Below, in pieces: positions 8,976 through 21,149 of a stretch of DNA of 64,000 nucleotides (positions are counted from its first letter, which is position 1; every line of letters starts with the position of its first letter). Made by a program: the position numbers and the translations under genes. The notes under the pieces were generated by a model that made no database searches, was not told the DNA's origin, and saw only the letters and a program-made list of their open reading frames with translations. Source of the DNA: Prado023 sp963700395 (GTDB taxonomy: Bacteria; Actinomycetota; Actinomycetes; S36-B12; CAIYMF01); NCBI GenBank assembly GCA_963700395.1, contig CAVOXI010000001.1:620001-684000 (forward strand), in the 5' to 3' direction.

Positions 8976-11005
8976 CTGGGCTCCTCACTCACAGGCATAT
9001 CGTCGCCCAGGATCTCCCCCGTCGTCAGGTTGACCGCGCTGACCGCCTCGCCTGAGAGCGCGACCAGGATGCGCTCGGCCAGGGCCGGGCCGATGCCGGG
9101 GACCTCGGCGATCATCTCCGGGCTGGCGGCACGCATCTTGCGCACGGAGCCGAACCGGGACAGCAGGGCCTTGCGCCGTGCCGGCCCCAGCCCGGGGATG
9201 TCGTCCAGGACGCTCGTGGTCATGCGCGCGGAGCGCTTCTGCCGCTGGTAGCGGATCGCGGTGCGATGGGCCTCGTCGCGCACCCGCTGGAGCAGGTAGA
9301 GCCCCTGGCTCGTGCGTGGCAGGATCACCGGATCCTCCTCGTCGGGCAGCCACACCTCCTCGAGCCGCTTGGCCAGTCCCACGACGGCGATGTCCGAGAT
9401 GCCCAGGTCGCGCAGGGCCTGGAAGGCGGCGTCCACCTGGGGTGCGCCACCGTCGATGACGACCAGTGACGGCGGGTAGGCGAACCTCGACGGGGCCGGG
9501 GCGGGTTCGCCGAGCGTGCCGACCGCGGCGACGGCCCCGCCGGCGCCCACGACCCCGCCGACCATGAGCTCCCCGGCGGCGAGCGCACCCGCAGCCACCA
9601 CCTGGGCCTCCTCGGAGCGGCCCAGCCTGCGGAACCGGCGGCCGATCACCTCCGAGATGGCTGCGACGTCGTTCTGCCCGTCGAAGCCCTTGATCGCGAA
9701 CTTCCGGTACTCCGAGGGCCGCGGGAGCCCATCCTCGAACACGACCATGGACGCGACGACGTCATCGGCGCCGAGGTTCGAGACGTCGAAGCACTCGATG
9801 CGCAGCGGGGCGCTGGGCAGGTCCAGGGCGTCAGCCAGCTCGGTGAGCGCCTGGCTGCGGGTCGTGAGGTCACCGGAGCGCCGCAGCTTGTGGGCGGCCA
9901 GCGACTGGGACGCATTGCGCGTCACGGTCTCCAGGAGGGCCCTCTTGTCCCCGCGCCGCGGCACGGAGACACCGACCGGCCCTCCTCGCTGAAGGCCCAA
10001 CCAGTCGGTCAGGACTGTGAGCTCCTCCGGCTCGGGCAGGGCGGGGACCAGGACGCGACGGGGCACGTCGGCATCGGCTTCGGCATACATCTGCCCCAGG
10101 AGCGTCGCAACGAGCTGCGCCTCGTCGGCGTCATCGAGCCGCTCCACGATGAAGCCACGCTCCCCGCGGATCCGGCCGTCGCGGACATGGAAGACCCGCA
10201 CGCACGCCTCGAGCTCGTCGCTGGCGAGCCCGACGACGTCGGCGTCCGTCCCGTCAGGGAGGACGACGGCGTTGCGCTCGAGCACGCGCTGCAGCGCGTA
10301 GAGGTCGTCGCGCAGCCGGGCCGCCTTCTCGTAGTCCATGTCGGCCGCCGCGGCCTTCATCTGCTCCGTGCGCGAGCGGACGAAGGCGGCCGAGTCGCCG
10401 GCCATGAAGGAGCAGAAGTCCTCCACGATCGCGCGGTGCTCCAGCGCCGTCACCTCGCCGGTGCAGGGCGCTGCGCACTTGTCGATGTATCCCAGCAGGC
10501 ACGGCCGGCCCGCGGCCTCCGCGCGCCGGAAGACCCCGCGCGTGCAGGTGCGCATCGGGAAGACGCGGAGCAGCTGGTCCACCGTCTCGCGGATCGCCCA
10601 GGCATGGGCGAACGGGCCGAAGTAGCGCACCCCGGGCCGCTTCTCCCCGCGCATCACCATGGCGCGGGGGAACTCCTCGCCGACCGTCACCGCGAGGAAG
10701 GGGTAGGACTTGTCGTCGCGGTAGCGCACGTTGAAGCGTGGGTCGAACTCCTTGATCCACGCGTACTCGAGGGTCAGCGCCTCCACCTCGGTGGCCACCA
10801 CGACCCAGTCCAGGGACCGCGCGGTGGCGACCATGGTCTGGGTCCGCTGGTGCAGCGCGGCCGGGTCCTGGAAGTACGACGTCAGCCGGGAGCGCAGGTT
10901 CTTGGCCTTGCCCACGTAGATGACCCGACCGTCACCGTCACGGAACCGGTAGACGCCCGGCTCTGTGGGGATCTGCCCGGGGGCGGGTCGGAAGTTCGCT
11001 GTCAC
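8972..11005 (-). CDS. uvrC: Excinuclease ABC subunit C
   Basis: Dual-incision nuclease of nucleotide excision repair. In order: GIY-YIG nuclease (GVYRF and VIYVGKAKNLRSRLTSYF, residues 17-45), UVR motif for UvrB contact (DMDYEKAARLRDDL near 220), RNase H-like endonuclease domain, and two C-terminal helix-hairpin-helix motifs (IPGLGPARRKALL and VPGIGPALAERIL). GTG start at 11005, one base from the Rieske gene stop. An Ala/Gly-rich insertion of about 35 residues near 470-505 (GELMVGGVVGAGG) is not typical of the family. UvrA and UvrB are also in the window. Confidence 0.97.
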   Translation of the reverse strand: MTANFRPAPGQIPTEPGVYRFRDGDGRVIYVGKAKNLRSRLTSYFQDPAALHQRTQTMVATARSLDWVVVATEVEALTLEYAWIKEFDPRFNVRYRDDKSYPFLAVTVGEEFPRAMVMRGEKRPGVRYFGPFAHAWAIRETVDQLLRVFPMRTCTRGVFRRAEAAGRPCLLGYIDKCAAPCTGEVTALEHRAIVEDFCSFMAGDSAAFVRSRTEQMKAAAADMDYEKAARLRDDLYALQRVLERNAVVLPDGTDADVVGLASDELEACVRVFHVRDGRIRGERGFIVERLDDADEAQLVATLLGQMYAEADADVPRRVLVPALPEPEELTVLTDWLGLQRGGPVGVSVPRRGDKRALLETVTRNASQSLAAHKLRRSGDLTTRSQALTELADALDLPSAPLRIECFDVSNLGADDVVASMVVFEDGLPRPSEYRKFAIKGFDGQNDVAAISEVIGRRFRRLGRSEEAQVVAAGALAAGELMVGGVVGAGGAVAAVGTLGEPAPAPSRFAYPPSLVVIDGGAPQVDAAFQALRDLGISDIAVVGLAKRLEEVWLPDEEDPVILPRTSQGLYLLQRVRDEAHRTAIRYQRQKRSARMTTSVLDDIPGLGPARRKALLSRFGSVRKMRAASPEMIAEVPGIGPALAERILVALSGEAVSAVNLTTGEILGDDMPVSEEPR

Positions 11006-11006
11006 C

Positions 11007-11558
11007 TCAGGCCAGGTAGATCTCCCCGCCCGTGACCTGGATCTTCACAGGCTCCAGACCGGTGGGGGCAGGGCCCTCCAAGCGGTCACCGGTGCTGCCG
11101 TCGAAGGTGCTGCCGTGGCAGTTGCACATGATCGTGTTCTCCAGGACCTCGGCCACAGGACACCCCATGTGCGGGCACCGGCCATTGAACGCGAGGAACT
11201 CGTTGTCATCGGGGTGCGTCACGACGACCGGACCGCCAGCGGTCGTGACGACCACTCCGCCTCCCACGGGGAAGTCGCCGGTGCCGGCGATCGGATCCCC
11301 CGAGGGCGACTCCTCGCTCGTGGCGCTCGGGGACTCGTCGGACTCGGTGGGCGTGGCTGACTTCGACGGCGGCGCCGATGTGGGTGCACTCGACGTGGCC
11401 GACGCGCTGCCGGTCTGGTCGCTGGAGGCGCAGGCCCCGAGGGCCATCACCGCCACGGCCGCCGCTGAACCAGCCAGGACGCCCCGTCGACTCACTGAGC
11501 CTCGATCGTCGGCAATCGGCTGGCAGGCACATCCACCCGTGCAGGTGCTCTCGTCCAT
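11007..11558 (-). CDS. Rieske (2Fe-2S) iron-sulfur lipoprotein, probably Tat-exported
   Basis: The start at 11558 is fixed by GAGGAGG seven bases upstream; 183 residues. The N-terminus has a twin-arginine SRRGVLAG motif at 23-30, a hydrophobic stretch, and a lipobox ending LGAC at Cys43, followed by a Ser/Thr/Pro/Glu-rich linker (about 45-90). The Rieske ligands are present: C128-P-H130 and C145-x-x-H148, with the disulfide pair C133/C147. A small extracellular electron-transfer domain tethered to the membrane. Its redox partner is not evident; the placement between uvrC and uvrA is incidental or operon-based. Confidence 0.88.
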   Translation of the reverse strand: MDESTCTGGCACQPIADDRGSVSRRGVLAGSAAAVAVMALGACASSDQTGSASATSSAPTSAPPSKSATPTESDESPSATSEESPSGDPIAGTGDFPVGGGVVVTTAGGPVVVTHPDDNEFLAFNGRCPHMGCPVAEVLENTIMCNCHGSTFDGSTGDRLEGPAPTGLEPVKIQVTGGEIYLA

Positions 11559-11586
11559 CGCTGGACCTCCTCGTGTTGTGGGCAGC

Positions 11587-14460
<2,874 letters not shown>

Positions 14461-14504
14461 GCACCGATCCTAGGTCAGCCCTCCGACATCGGCTGCCAGC
14501 CCGG

Positions 14505-15543
14505 TCAGTGGTCGTGCTCGGGGGGCAGGTGCTCGATTGCGTCACCTTCGACCTCGTCCGCCTCGTGTTCCAGGCGCGCCTCGGGGCTGGACTCGACCAG
14601 CGAGGGGTCGCGGCGGACAGCGACGATGCTGGCGATGGCGGTCACGACCAGCACTCCGATGATGACCACCAGCGACAGCGCGGTGGAGATCTCCGGGACG
14701 TCCAGGTCGGTGGTCTCGTGCAGGGCGTGCAGGAACAGCTTGACGGCGATGAACCCGAGGATGATCGCCAGGCCCTTCGACAGGTAGACCAGGCGGTCCA
14801 GCAGGCCGTGCAGCATGAAGTAGAGCTGGCGCAGGCCCATCAGGGCGAAGGCGTTGGCCGTGAAGACCAAGTAGGCCTCCTCGGTGAGGCCGAACACCGC
14901 AGGGATCGAGTCGAGCGCGAACAACAGGTCCGTGGTGCCGATGGCGAGCATCACGAGCAGCATCGGGGTGACCATGCCGCTGGCCGTCCAGGCGCACCGT
15001 GAGCTTGGTCCCGTGGTACTCCCGGGTCGTGGGCACGCGCCGCTCGACGAACCGGATCAGGGCGTTGCCCTCTGGATCGGCTTCCTCCGATCCGCTGCGC
15101 CACACCGAGATCGCGGTCCACATCAGGAACGCTCCGAAGACGAAGAAGGTCGCCGCGAAGCGTTCGATCGCGGCTGCGCCGAGCACGATCAGGATGCCGC
15201 GCAGGATCAGGGCGATCACGATGCCGATCGACAGCACCCGGTGCCGGTGCTGCTCGGGGACCGCGAACGACGAGATGATGATCATGAAGACGAACAGGTT
15301 GTCGACGCTCAGCGAGTACTCGGTGATGTACCCCGCGAGGAACTCCCCGCCGTACTGGCGACCGAAGGTGACCGTCACAAAGCCGGCGAACAGCATGGCC
15401 ATGACCACGTAGAAGATCACCCAGCGGGTGGCCTCCTTGGGCGTGAAGGCGTGCGGCCGCCGGTCGACGATGATCAGGTCGATGACGATGATCCCCAGCA
15501 ACCCCAGGATCGTGGCTGCCCAGAGGCCCGCCGATACGTCCAC
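14505..15543 (-). pseudogene. TerC/Alx family integral membrane protein, one frameshift
   Basis: Predicted multi-pass protein of the TerC family (tellurium-resistance and metal, often Mn2+, export homologues). GTG 15543 (VDVSAGLWAATILGLLGI) has AGGAGG six bases upstream. The signature EYSLSVDNLFVFMIIISSFAVP lies near residue 70, and the second half carries LLFALDSIPAVFGLTEEAYLVFTANAFALMGLRQLYF. The two halves are in different frames, joined near 14976-14990 where one extra base in CAGCGGCATG would explain the shift. Both halves are fully conserved, so a sequence error is more likely than decay. His/Glu-rich C-terminal tail. Confidence 0.88.
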
Positions 15544-15634
15544 CCACATCCTCCTGGTGACCACCGCGCGCCAACTCCGGTTCCAGGCGCAGACACACCA
15601 TTCTCACACGACCCGCAGGGACCGCCGGGCGGCC

Positions 15635-17767
15635 TCAGCCGGCGGCGACCATCCCCCGCAGCTCCCGCTTGAGCTCCGAGACCTCGTCGCGGTAGCGCGC
15701 CGCCACCTCGAACTGCAGGTTGGCGGCCGCGGCGTGCATCTGCGTGGTGAGCTCCTGGATGAGGTTGGCCAGCTCCGTGGCCGGCAGGTCGGAGCGCGCG
15801 GTCGCACCGGTGGCGACGGAGGCGTCGGCGGCGGCTGCACCCGACCCCTGGCGCCTGGCACCGCCCCGACCGCGCGACTGCGAGCGGCCGGATCCCATCG
15901 TCGTGGCCAGGACCTCCTCGGTGTCGGCGTCCTCGGCAGCCAGCAGGTCGGTGATGTCGGCGATCTTCTTGCGCAGGGGCTGGGGGTCGACGCCCCGCTC
16001 GAGGTTGTAGGCGATCTGCTTGGCCCGGCGACGGTTGGTCTCGTCGATTGCCGTCTGCATCTGGGAGGTGATCGTGTCCCCGTACATGTGGACCTGCCCC
16101 GACACGTTGCGGGCGGCGCGCCCGATGGTCTGGATCAGGCTGCGCTCGGAGCGCAGGAACCCGGCCTTGTCGGCGTCGAGGATGCTGACCAGCGACACCT
16201 CCGGGAGGTCGAGGCCCTCACGCAGGAGGTTGATCCCGACGAGGACGTCGAAGATGCCCATCCGCAGCTCGCGCAGGAGCTCGACCCGGCGCAGCGTGTC
16301 GACCTCGGAGTGCAGGTAGCGCACCCGTATGCCGCGCTCCAGCAGGTAGTCGGTGAGGTCCTCGGACATCCGCTTGGTCAGGGTCGTGACCAGGATGCGC
16401 TCCCCGCGGTCGGTGCGCAGGCGGATCTCGTGCATCAGGTCGTCGATCTGGCCCTTGGTGGGCTTGAGGATGATCTCCGGGTCGATCAGGCCGGTGGGCC
16501 GGATGACCTGCTCGACGACGTCACCGTCGACCTTGGCCAGCTCGTAGGGGCCGGGGGTCGCGGACAGGTACACGGTCTGGCCGATGCGCTCGAGGAACTC
16601 CTCCCACCGCAGGGGCCGGTTGTCCGCGGCGCTGGGCAGCCGGAACCCGTGGTCGACCAGCGTGCGCTTGCGCGACATGTCGCCCTCGTACATCCCGCCG
16701 ATCTGCGGGACGGTCACGTGGGACTCGTCGATGACCATCAGGAAGTCGTCCGGGAAGTAGTCGATGAGGCAGTTCGGCGCCGAGCCGGACTCGCGACCGT
16801 CGATGTGCCGGGAGTAGTTCTCGATGCCCGAGCAGAAGCCGACCTGGCGCATCATCTCGATGTCGTAGGACGTGCGCATCTGCAGCCGCTGGGCCTCGAG
16901 GAGCTTGCCCTGCTCCGTGAGCTCGGCCAGTCGCTCGGCGAGCTCGGCCTCGATCCCGCCGAGCGCACGCTCCATCCGCTCCGGACCTGCCACGTAGTGC
17001 GTCGCCGGGAAGATGTAGACCTCCTGGTCGTCGGTGAGGATCTCGCCGGTGACCGGGTGCAGGGTCATGAGCCGCTCGATCTCGTCGCCGAACATGTCGA
17101 TGCGCACCGGGTGCTGCTCGTACACGGGGAACACCTCGATGGTGTCGCCCCGCACCCGGAACGTCCCACGCTCGAACGCGAGGTCGTTGCGGGCGTACTG
17201 GTTGCCCACGAACTGGCGCAGCAGTGAGTCCCGGTCGACCTCCTCGCCCACACGCAGCCGGACCATCCGGTCGACGTACTCCTGCGGCGTGCCCAGGCCG
17301 TAGATCGCCGACACCGTGGCCACCACGATGACGTCCCGGCGTGTGAGCAGGGAGTTGGTTGCCGAGTGCCGCAGCCGCTCGACCTCCTCGTTGATCGACG
17401 AGTCCTTCTCGATGTAGGTGTCCGTCTGCGGGATGTAGGCCTCGGGCTGGTAGTAGTCGTAGTAGGACACGAAGTACTCGACGGCGTTGTCCGGCAGCAG
17501 CTCGCGGAACTCGTTGGCCAGCTGGGCCGCGAGGGTCTTGTTCGGGGCCATCACCAGGGTCGGGCGCTGGAGCTTCTCGACCAGCCAGGCCGTGGTCGCC
17601 GACTTGCCGGTGCCCGTTGCCCCCATGAGGACGACGTCCTTGACGCCGGCCTCGATCCGCCTGGTGATCTCGGCGATCGCGGCCGGCTGGTCGCCCGCGG
17701 GCGTGTACTCGCTGATGACACGGAACGGGGCAACGCGTCGCTGGAGGTCGGTGACAGGTCGGGTCAT
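15635..17767 (-). CDS. uvrB: Excinuclease ABC subunit B
   Basis: Helicase-like core of the UvrABC system. About 710 residues from ATG 17767 (MTRPVTDLQRRVAPF); a start 30 bases upstream is possible and neither has a clear Shine-Dalgarno. Visible: Walker A GATGTGKSATTAW, the DNA-clamping beta-hairpin region VSYYDYYQPEAYIP, Walker B/DEAD-like VIDESHV, helicase motif VI IGRAARN, and a C-terminal UVR motif that contacts UvrC. A low-complexity Gly/Arg/Ala linker precedes the UVR domain. Confidence 0.97.
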   Translation of the reverse strand: MTRPVTDLQRRVAPFRVISEYTPAGDQPAAIAEITRRIEAGVKDVVLMGATGTGKSATTAWLVEKLQRPTLVMAPNKTLAAQLANEFRELLPDNAVEYFVSYYDYYQPEAYIPQTDTYIEKDSSINEEVERLRHSATNSLLTRRDVIVVATVSAIYGLGTPQEYVDRMVRLRVGEEVDRDSLLRQFVGNQYARNDLAFERGTFRVRGDTIEVFPVYEQHPVRIDMFGDEIERLMTLHPVTGEILTDDQEVYIFPATHYVAGPERMERALGGIEAELAERLAELTEQGKLLEAQRLQMRTSYDIEMMRQVGFCSGIENYSRHIDGRESGSAPNCLIDYFPDDFLMVIDESHVTVPQIGGMYEGDMSRKRTLVDHGFRLPSAADNRPLRWEEFLERIGQTVYLSATPGPYELAKVDGDVVEQVIRPTGLIDPEIILKPTKGQIDDLMHEIRLRTDRGERILVTTLTKRMSEDLTDYLLERGIRVRYLHSEVDTLRRVELLRELRMGIFDVLVGINLLREGLDLPEVSLVSILDADKAGFLRSERSLIQTIGRAARNVSGQVHMYGDTITSQMQTAIDETNRRRAKQIAYNLERGVDPQPLRKKIADITDLLAAEDADTEEVLATTMGSGRSQSRGRGGARRQGSGAAAADASVATGATARSDLPATELANLIQELTTQMHAAAANLQFEVAARYRDEVSELKRELRGMVAAG

Positions 17768-17876
17768 GCAGGACACGCTATTCGGTGGGTCCGACAACGG
17801 CTTCCGGAAGCCTGTTGCGAACAGCCAGTCTGGGGCCTGACGCCTGACGCCTGACGTGACCGGCTAGTCTGCGGCG

Positions 17877-18656
17877 ATGCCCGACACCGCCTCACCCGTC
17901 ATCGAGGCATCCCCCCATCGCGGAGCGCAGGTCGCGCACCGTCGTGCCGTCATCGGCCTCATCTCGGCGGCGACTGTCGCTGCCGTGCTCACGCTGCTGG
18001 CGGCCTCCACCTCCCCCGCCCTGGACGGCTTCGACACGGCGATCATGGACTTCACCCGCGGCTGGGCGGACCCGCTGGGCTGGCCGGTCGACGTCGCGCA
18101 CGTCGTCGGGCTGGTGACCGCGCCGTTCTGGTCAGCACTGGCGGTGACCGTCCTGGTGGTGATCCTGCTCCTCACCCGGCATCGCGCAGCCGCGGGGCTC
18201 CTGGCCATGTCGGGGATCGCCGGGGTCCTGGTCAGCGAGACGATGAAGGGGCTCATGGGTCGCTCGCGGCCCCTCGGGGCCGAGGCCTTCGAGCCGGACC
18301 TGTACAAGTCGTTCCCGTCCGGGCACGCCATGGAGGGCATCTACCTGTACCTGGCCACGGGGCTCGTACTGATCCACCTCAGCCGGTCGAACGGCCGACG
18401 CTGGCTGGACGTGGTCGGCCGCGTCCTGGTGGTCATCGGTCCCCTGATCGGCCTCAGCCGCCTCATCCTGGGCGTGCACTGGCCCAGCGACGTGATCGCC
18501 GGCTGGGCGTTCGGGTCCGTTGTGCTGCTCGGGACCGCACTGATCCTGTGGTGGCCCGTGGACCGGGGATGGGCCCCGGTCGAGGACCCGGCGACGCGCC
18601 CTACTCCCCCAACGCTGCCTGAAGCAGGAACCACGCCCGCTCCACCTGCGCGATGA
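17877..18656 (+). CDS. PAP2-superfamily membrane phosphatase
   Basis: 259 residues with about six hydrophobic segments. The phosphatidic-acid-phosphatase signature is complete: K-x6-R-P in KGLMGRSRP, PSGH in SFPSGHAMEG, and SRLILGVHWPSDVIAGW. Such enzymes dephosphorylate lipid phosphates such as phosphatidate or undecaprenyl diphosphate at the outer membrane face; the substrate here cannot be told. The Pro/Thr-rich C-terminus overlaps the convergent coaE end by 56 bases. Confidence 0.88.
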   Translation: MPDTASPVIEASPHRGAQVAHRRAVIGLISAATVAAVLTLLAASTSPALDGFDTAIMDFTRGWADPLGWPVDVAHVVGLVTAPFWSALAVTVLVVILLLTRHRAAAGLLAMSGIAGVLVSETMKGLMGRSRPLGAEAFEPDLYKSFPSGHAMEGIYLYLATGLVLIHLSRSNGRRWLDVVGRVLVVIGPLIGLSRLILGVHWPSDVIAGWAFGSVVLLGTALILWWPVDRGWAPVEDPATRPTPPTLPEAGTTPAPPAR

Positions 18657-19203
18657 GCTGCTCCTCGTCCCCGCCGTTGTCGATCAGGATCGTCGCGACC
18701 GCCGCGCGTTCGGCGTCGCTGGCCTGACGAGCCATCCGCTCCCGTGCGTCGGCCACCGGCACCCCCCGCACGGCCAGCCGAGCCAGGCGCACCTCGATGG
18801 GCGCATGCACCACGACCACGAGGTCGAAGTCGTCGGCCGACCCGTTCTCCACGAGCAGGGGCATGTCGTACACCACGACGGGCGTGCCCTCGGCCTCAGC
18901 GGCGCCGAGCATCGCGGCTGCGCGCTCGGCGATACGTGGATGCATGATCTCGTCCAGGGCGGCCAGGGCCTCGGGGTCGGGGAACACGATCGCGGCCAGG
19001 CCGGCACGGTCGAGCTCACCGGCGGGGTCCAGCACGCCGGGCCCGAAGTGCGCGACGATCGCGGCCAGAGCCGGCTCACCGGGCGCCACCAGGTCGCGGG
19101 CGATCTGATCGCCGTCGATGACAACCGCGCCCCTGTCCGCGAGCATCGCCGAGACGGTCGACTTGCCCGCACCGATGCCACCGGTCAAACCCACCCTGAT
19201 CAT
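18601..19203 (-). CDS. coaE: Dephospho-CoA kinase
   Basis: Last step of CoA synthesis, phosphorylating the ribose 3'-OH of dephospho-CoA. ATG 19203 gives MIRVGLTGGIGAGKSTVSAML with the P-loop at residues 8-16 and 200 residues overall. DxDxIARDLVAPG and YDMPLLVENG are typical CoaE blocks. The open frame continues upstream into the flippase region without meaning. In related genomes coaE lies between uvrB and rpsA, as here. Confidence 0.95.
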   Translation of the reverse strand: MIRVGLTGGIGAGKSTVSAMLADRGAVVIDGDQIARDLVAPGEPALAAIVAHFGPGVLDPAGELDRAGLAAIVFPDPEALAALDEIMHPRIAERAAAMLGAAEAEGTPVVVYDMPLLVENGSADDFDLVVVVHAPIEVRLARLAVRGVPVADARERMARQASDAERAAVATILIDNGGDEEQLIAQVERAWFLLQAALGE

Positions 19204-19318
19204 GGTGGAAGCATGCCAGCCGACACCCGCCCGGTGCGCCCCGCCCGAGCGATCCCGGGCGCCAGGGGCACTCCCAGCCGGGGGTTGACACGCAGGGCGC
19301 ATGGTCGAGGCAGCTGCC

Positions 19319-20626
19319 ATGGTGGGTGATGATTGGTCGGTGAGCAACGACCCCTCCGCTGAGGCACCCCGGGCCACGGCGGTGGGGACCGCGGGGGTGG
19401 TCACACCGGCTGCCGGGATCTCGGTGCAGGGAACGGCCATCGTGGGCGTCGGCCTGGTGCTGTCCCAGATCATCGCCATGGTCCAGATGCTGGTCGTCTC
19501 GCGGCTGCTCGGCCCCAACCAGTTCGGTGCCTTCGGCGCGCTTGCCGTGATCCTGCTCCTGGGCAGCACGGCGATGGCCGCGACCCAGGTGGTCATCGCG
19601 CGGCACGTCGCCTCGGGCCGCTCCTCGGAGCACATCGGCGCGGGCTCGGTGCTCCTGGTGGGGGCGGCCACCTGCGCGCTGACCGTCATCCTCTCGCCCT
19701 TCATCAGCAATGCCCTGAACCTGTCGAATGTCATGGCCGTGGTCGTCGTCGGGGCCACGTTCATCCCGTTCACCGTCACCGGAGCCCAACTCGGCCTGCT
19801 CCAGGGGGCCGAGCGGCACAAGCGCCTCGGCGCGCTCTACATCGTTGCCGCCGCGGCGCGTGTGGGCGGTGCGATCGTCGGGGCAGCAGTCGTGGGCACC
19901 GCCGGCTCGACAGTCGTCGGCCTGGCCATCGGCGCGACGCTCGGGGCGGTCGCCGGGCAGTTCCTGCTGGTCGGCCAGCCACCGTGGGGCTCGCGCGAGG
20001 AGGGACCGCAGGAGTTCCTCGTCGAGGTCGGCCACGCCGCCCACGCCCTCATCGCGCTGTACGCCCTGACCAATCTCGACGTCCTGATCGCCCGCGCGCA
20101 GCTGCCTGCCCGCGACGCGGGTCTCTACGCCGCCGGCGCCCTCATCGCCCGCGCGGTGTTCTTCCTGCCGCAGGCGATCCTCGTGGCCGCCTTCCCCCGG
20201 ATGGTCGCGGGTTCCGCCCACGCGCAGCGTCAGGCCGTCCTGGCCGTGGCCGGCCTCGGGCTGCTGTCCACGCTTGTCGTGGCCGCCATGCCGAGGTTCA
20301 TCGTGCGGTTCATGTCCGGGACCCAGTACCTCGCCGTCTCCCAGGAGGCCTGGATCTTCGCCCTGGCCGGCGCCGGCTTCGGGGTGGTCCAGGTGCTGCT
20401 GTACGCGCGCATGGCCCACCACGACCGGCGCGCGACGCTGCTGCTGTGGGGCGGGGTTGCCGCTCTGGCCGGACTGGGCCTGTGGCTCGGTACCTCGATC
20501 CACGCCCTGGCAGTTGTCGCCGCGTCCGTGGCCTGGACCGTGGCCCTCGCCGGCCTGGTCTGGGCGCGCTCGTCCGCGTCGGCCCGTCCCGACGCAGACG
20601 AGCCGATCGTCACGCCCGCCGCCTGA
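19319..20626 (+). CDS. MOP-superfamily flippase, polysaccharide export type
   Basis: About 435 residues with 12-14 predicted membrane helices. The stretch QIIAMVQMLVVSRLLGPNQFGAF is the N-terminal signature of Wzx/MurJ-like oligosaccharide flippases, with GLLQGAERHKRLGALYI further on. Such proteins flip lipid-linked sugars across the membrane. ATG 19319 has GAGG eight bases upstream; an ATG at 19301 is in frame. TTGACA at 19285-19290 may be a -35 element, but no matching -10 is clear. No glycan synthesis genes adjoin it. Confidence 0.8.
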   Translation: MVGDDWSVSNDPSAEAPRATAVGTAGVVTPAAGISVQGTAIVGVGLVLSQIIAMVQMLVVSRLLGPNQFGAFGALAVILLLGSTAMAATQVVIARHVASGRSSEHIGAGSVLLVGAATCALTVILSPFISNALNLSNVMAVVVVGATFIPFTVTGAQLGLLQGAERHKRLGALYIVAAAARVGGAIVGAAVVGTAGSTVVGLAIGATLGAVAGQFLLVGQPPWGSREEGPQEFLVEVGHAAHALIALYALTNLDVLIARAQLPARDAGLYAAGALIARAVFFLPQAILVAAFPRMVAGSAHAQRQAVLAVAGLGLLSTLVVAAMPRFIVRFMSGTQYLAVSQEAWIFALAGAGFGVVQVLLYARMAHHDRRATLLLWGGVAALAGLGLWLGTSIHALAVVAASVAWTVALAGLVWARSSASARPDADEPIVTPAA

Positions 20627-20649
20627 TCGGGCGTGGGGCTGGGGTCGCG

Positions 20650-20780
20650 GGCCGCTCGGGGTCGCTCGGGGTTGGTCCGCTCGGGGTTGGTCGCGGGTTG
20701 GCTCGGGGTTGGTCCGCTCGGGGTTGGTCCGCTCGGGGTTGGTCCGCTCGGGGTTGGTCCGCTCGGGGTTGGTCCGCTCA
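20650..20780. repeat. 15-bp tandem repeat array, about eight copies
   Basis: The unit GCTCGGGGTTGGTCC occurs at 20664 and at 20701, 20716, 20731, 20746 and 20761 as exact head-to-tail copies, with degenerate copies at 20649 and 20679 and a broken one between. It sits just after the flippase stop, in the 523-base spacer before rpsA. The 15-base unit keeps a reading frame but no start, ribosome site or similarity supports translation. Confidence 0.9.
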
Positions 20781-20783
20781 GGC

Positions 20784-20879
20784 GGTCCGGAATCGCGAGC
20801 ATTGACGCTTCGAGACCCGGACCAACCCCGGATCGGTCCGCGGAATAGCGGACGAATCCGATGGCGGACACGGCGAACC
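20784..20879. repeat. Structured 96-bp repeat, copy A
   Basis: First of two similar 96-base units (the other is 20913-21008). Shared landmarks are GGTCCGGAATCGCGAGCATT, then CCGGACCAACC, then CGGATCGGTCCGC, AATAGCGGAC and ATCCGATGGCGGACACGG. Each unit can form two stem-loops, one from GGTCCGG/CCGGACC and one from GTCCGC/GCGGAC nested in CGGATC/GATCCG. It directly follows the 15-bp array. Confidence 0.85.
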
Positions 20880-20912
20880 GGCCAGGCTCGGTGCGGGGTG
20901 GGTGTCGAGGTT

Positions 20913-21008
20913 GGTCCGGAATCGCGAGCATTTGCACTCTGAGATCCGGACCAACCTCGGATCGGTCCGCGCAATAGCGGACAGATCCGATGGCGGACAC
21001 GGGGAACC
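20913..21008. repeat. Structured 96-bp repeat, copy B
   Basis: Second copy. Its outer arms TTGGTCCGGA (20911-20920) and TCCGGACCAA are a perfect 10-bp inverted repeat with a 24-base loop; the second half contains GTCCGC-GCAATA-GCGGAC inside CGGATC/GATCCG. Differences from copy A lie mainly in the first loop (TTTGCACTCTGAG against TTGACGCTTCGAG), while paired arms are kept. This suggests selection on folding or on a duplex site. Confidence 0.85.
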
Positions 21009-21068
21009 GAGGGACGCGGGGTTGCGGGCTTCTGCGGGCTGGCGCGCGGCGCGCGACACGCCACATGC

Positions 21069-21107
21069 CGAACGGCCCCGGAACCACGTGGGTTCCGGGA
21101 CCGTTCG
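21069..21107 (-). terminator. rpsA terminator stem-loop
   Basis: CGAACGGCCCCGGAACC (21069-21085) pairs with GGTTCCGGGACCGTTCG (21091-21107) over 17 positions with one mismatch and a 5-base ACGTG loop. It lies 43 bases after the rpsA stop. No T tract follows, so it would be a U-less actinobacterial terminator. Confidence 0.8.
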
Positions 21108-21149
21108 GGTGGTGGTCCAGCCAGCGGGAGCGGGCGAACCGTCAGCGCG

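Noticed and set aside
7081..8988. A 635-residue frame joining yvcK with sequence through rapZ
   Set aside because: The upstream part is rapZ read in another frame; YvcK similarity starts at ATG 8091.
20650..20780. Possible CRISPR array
   Set aside because: Copies are head to tail without spacers and the unit is only 15 bases; no cas genes are present.
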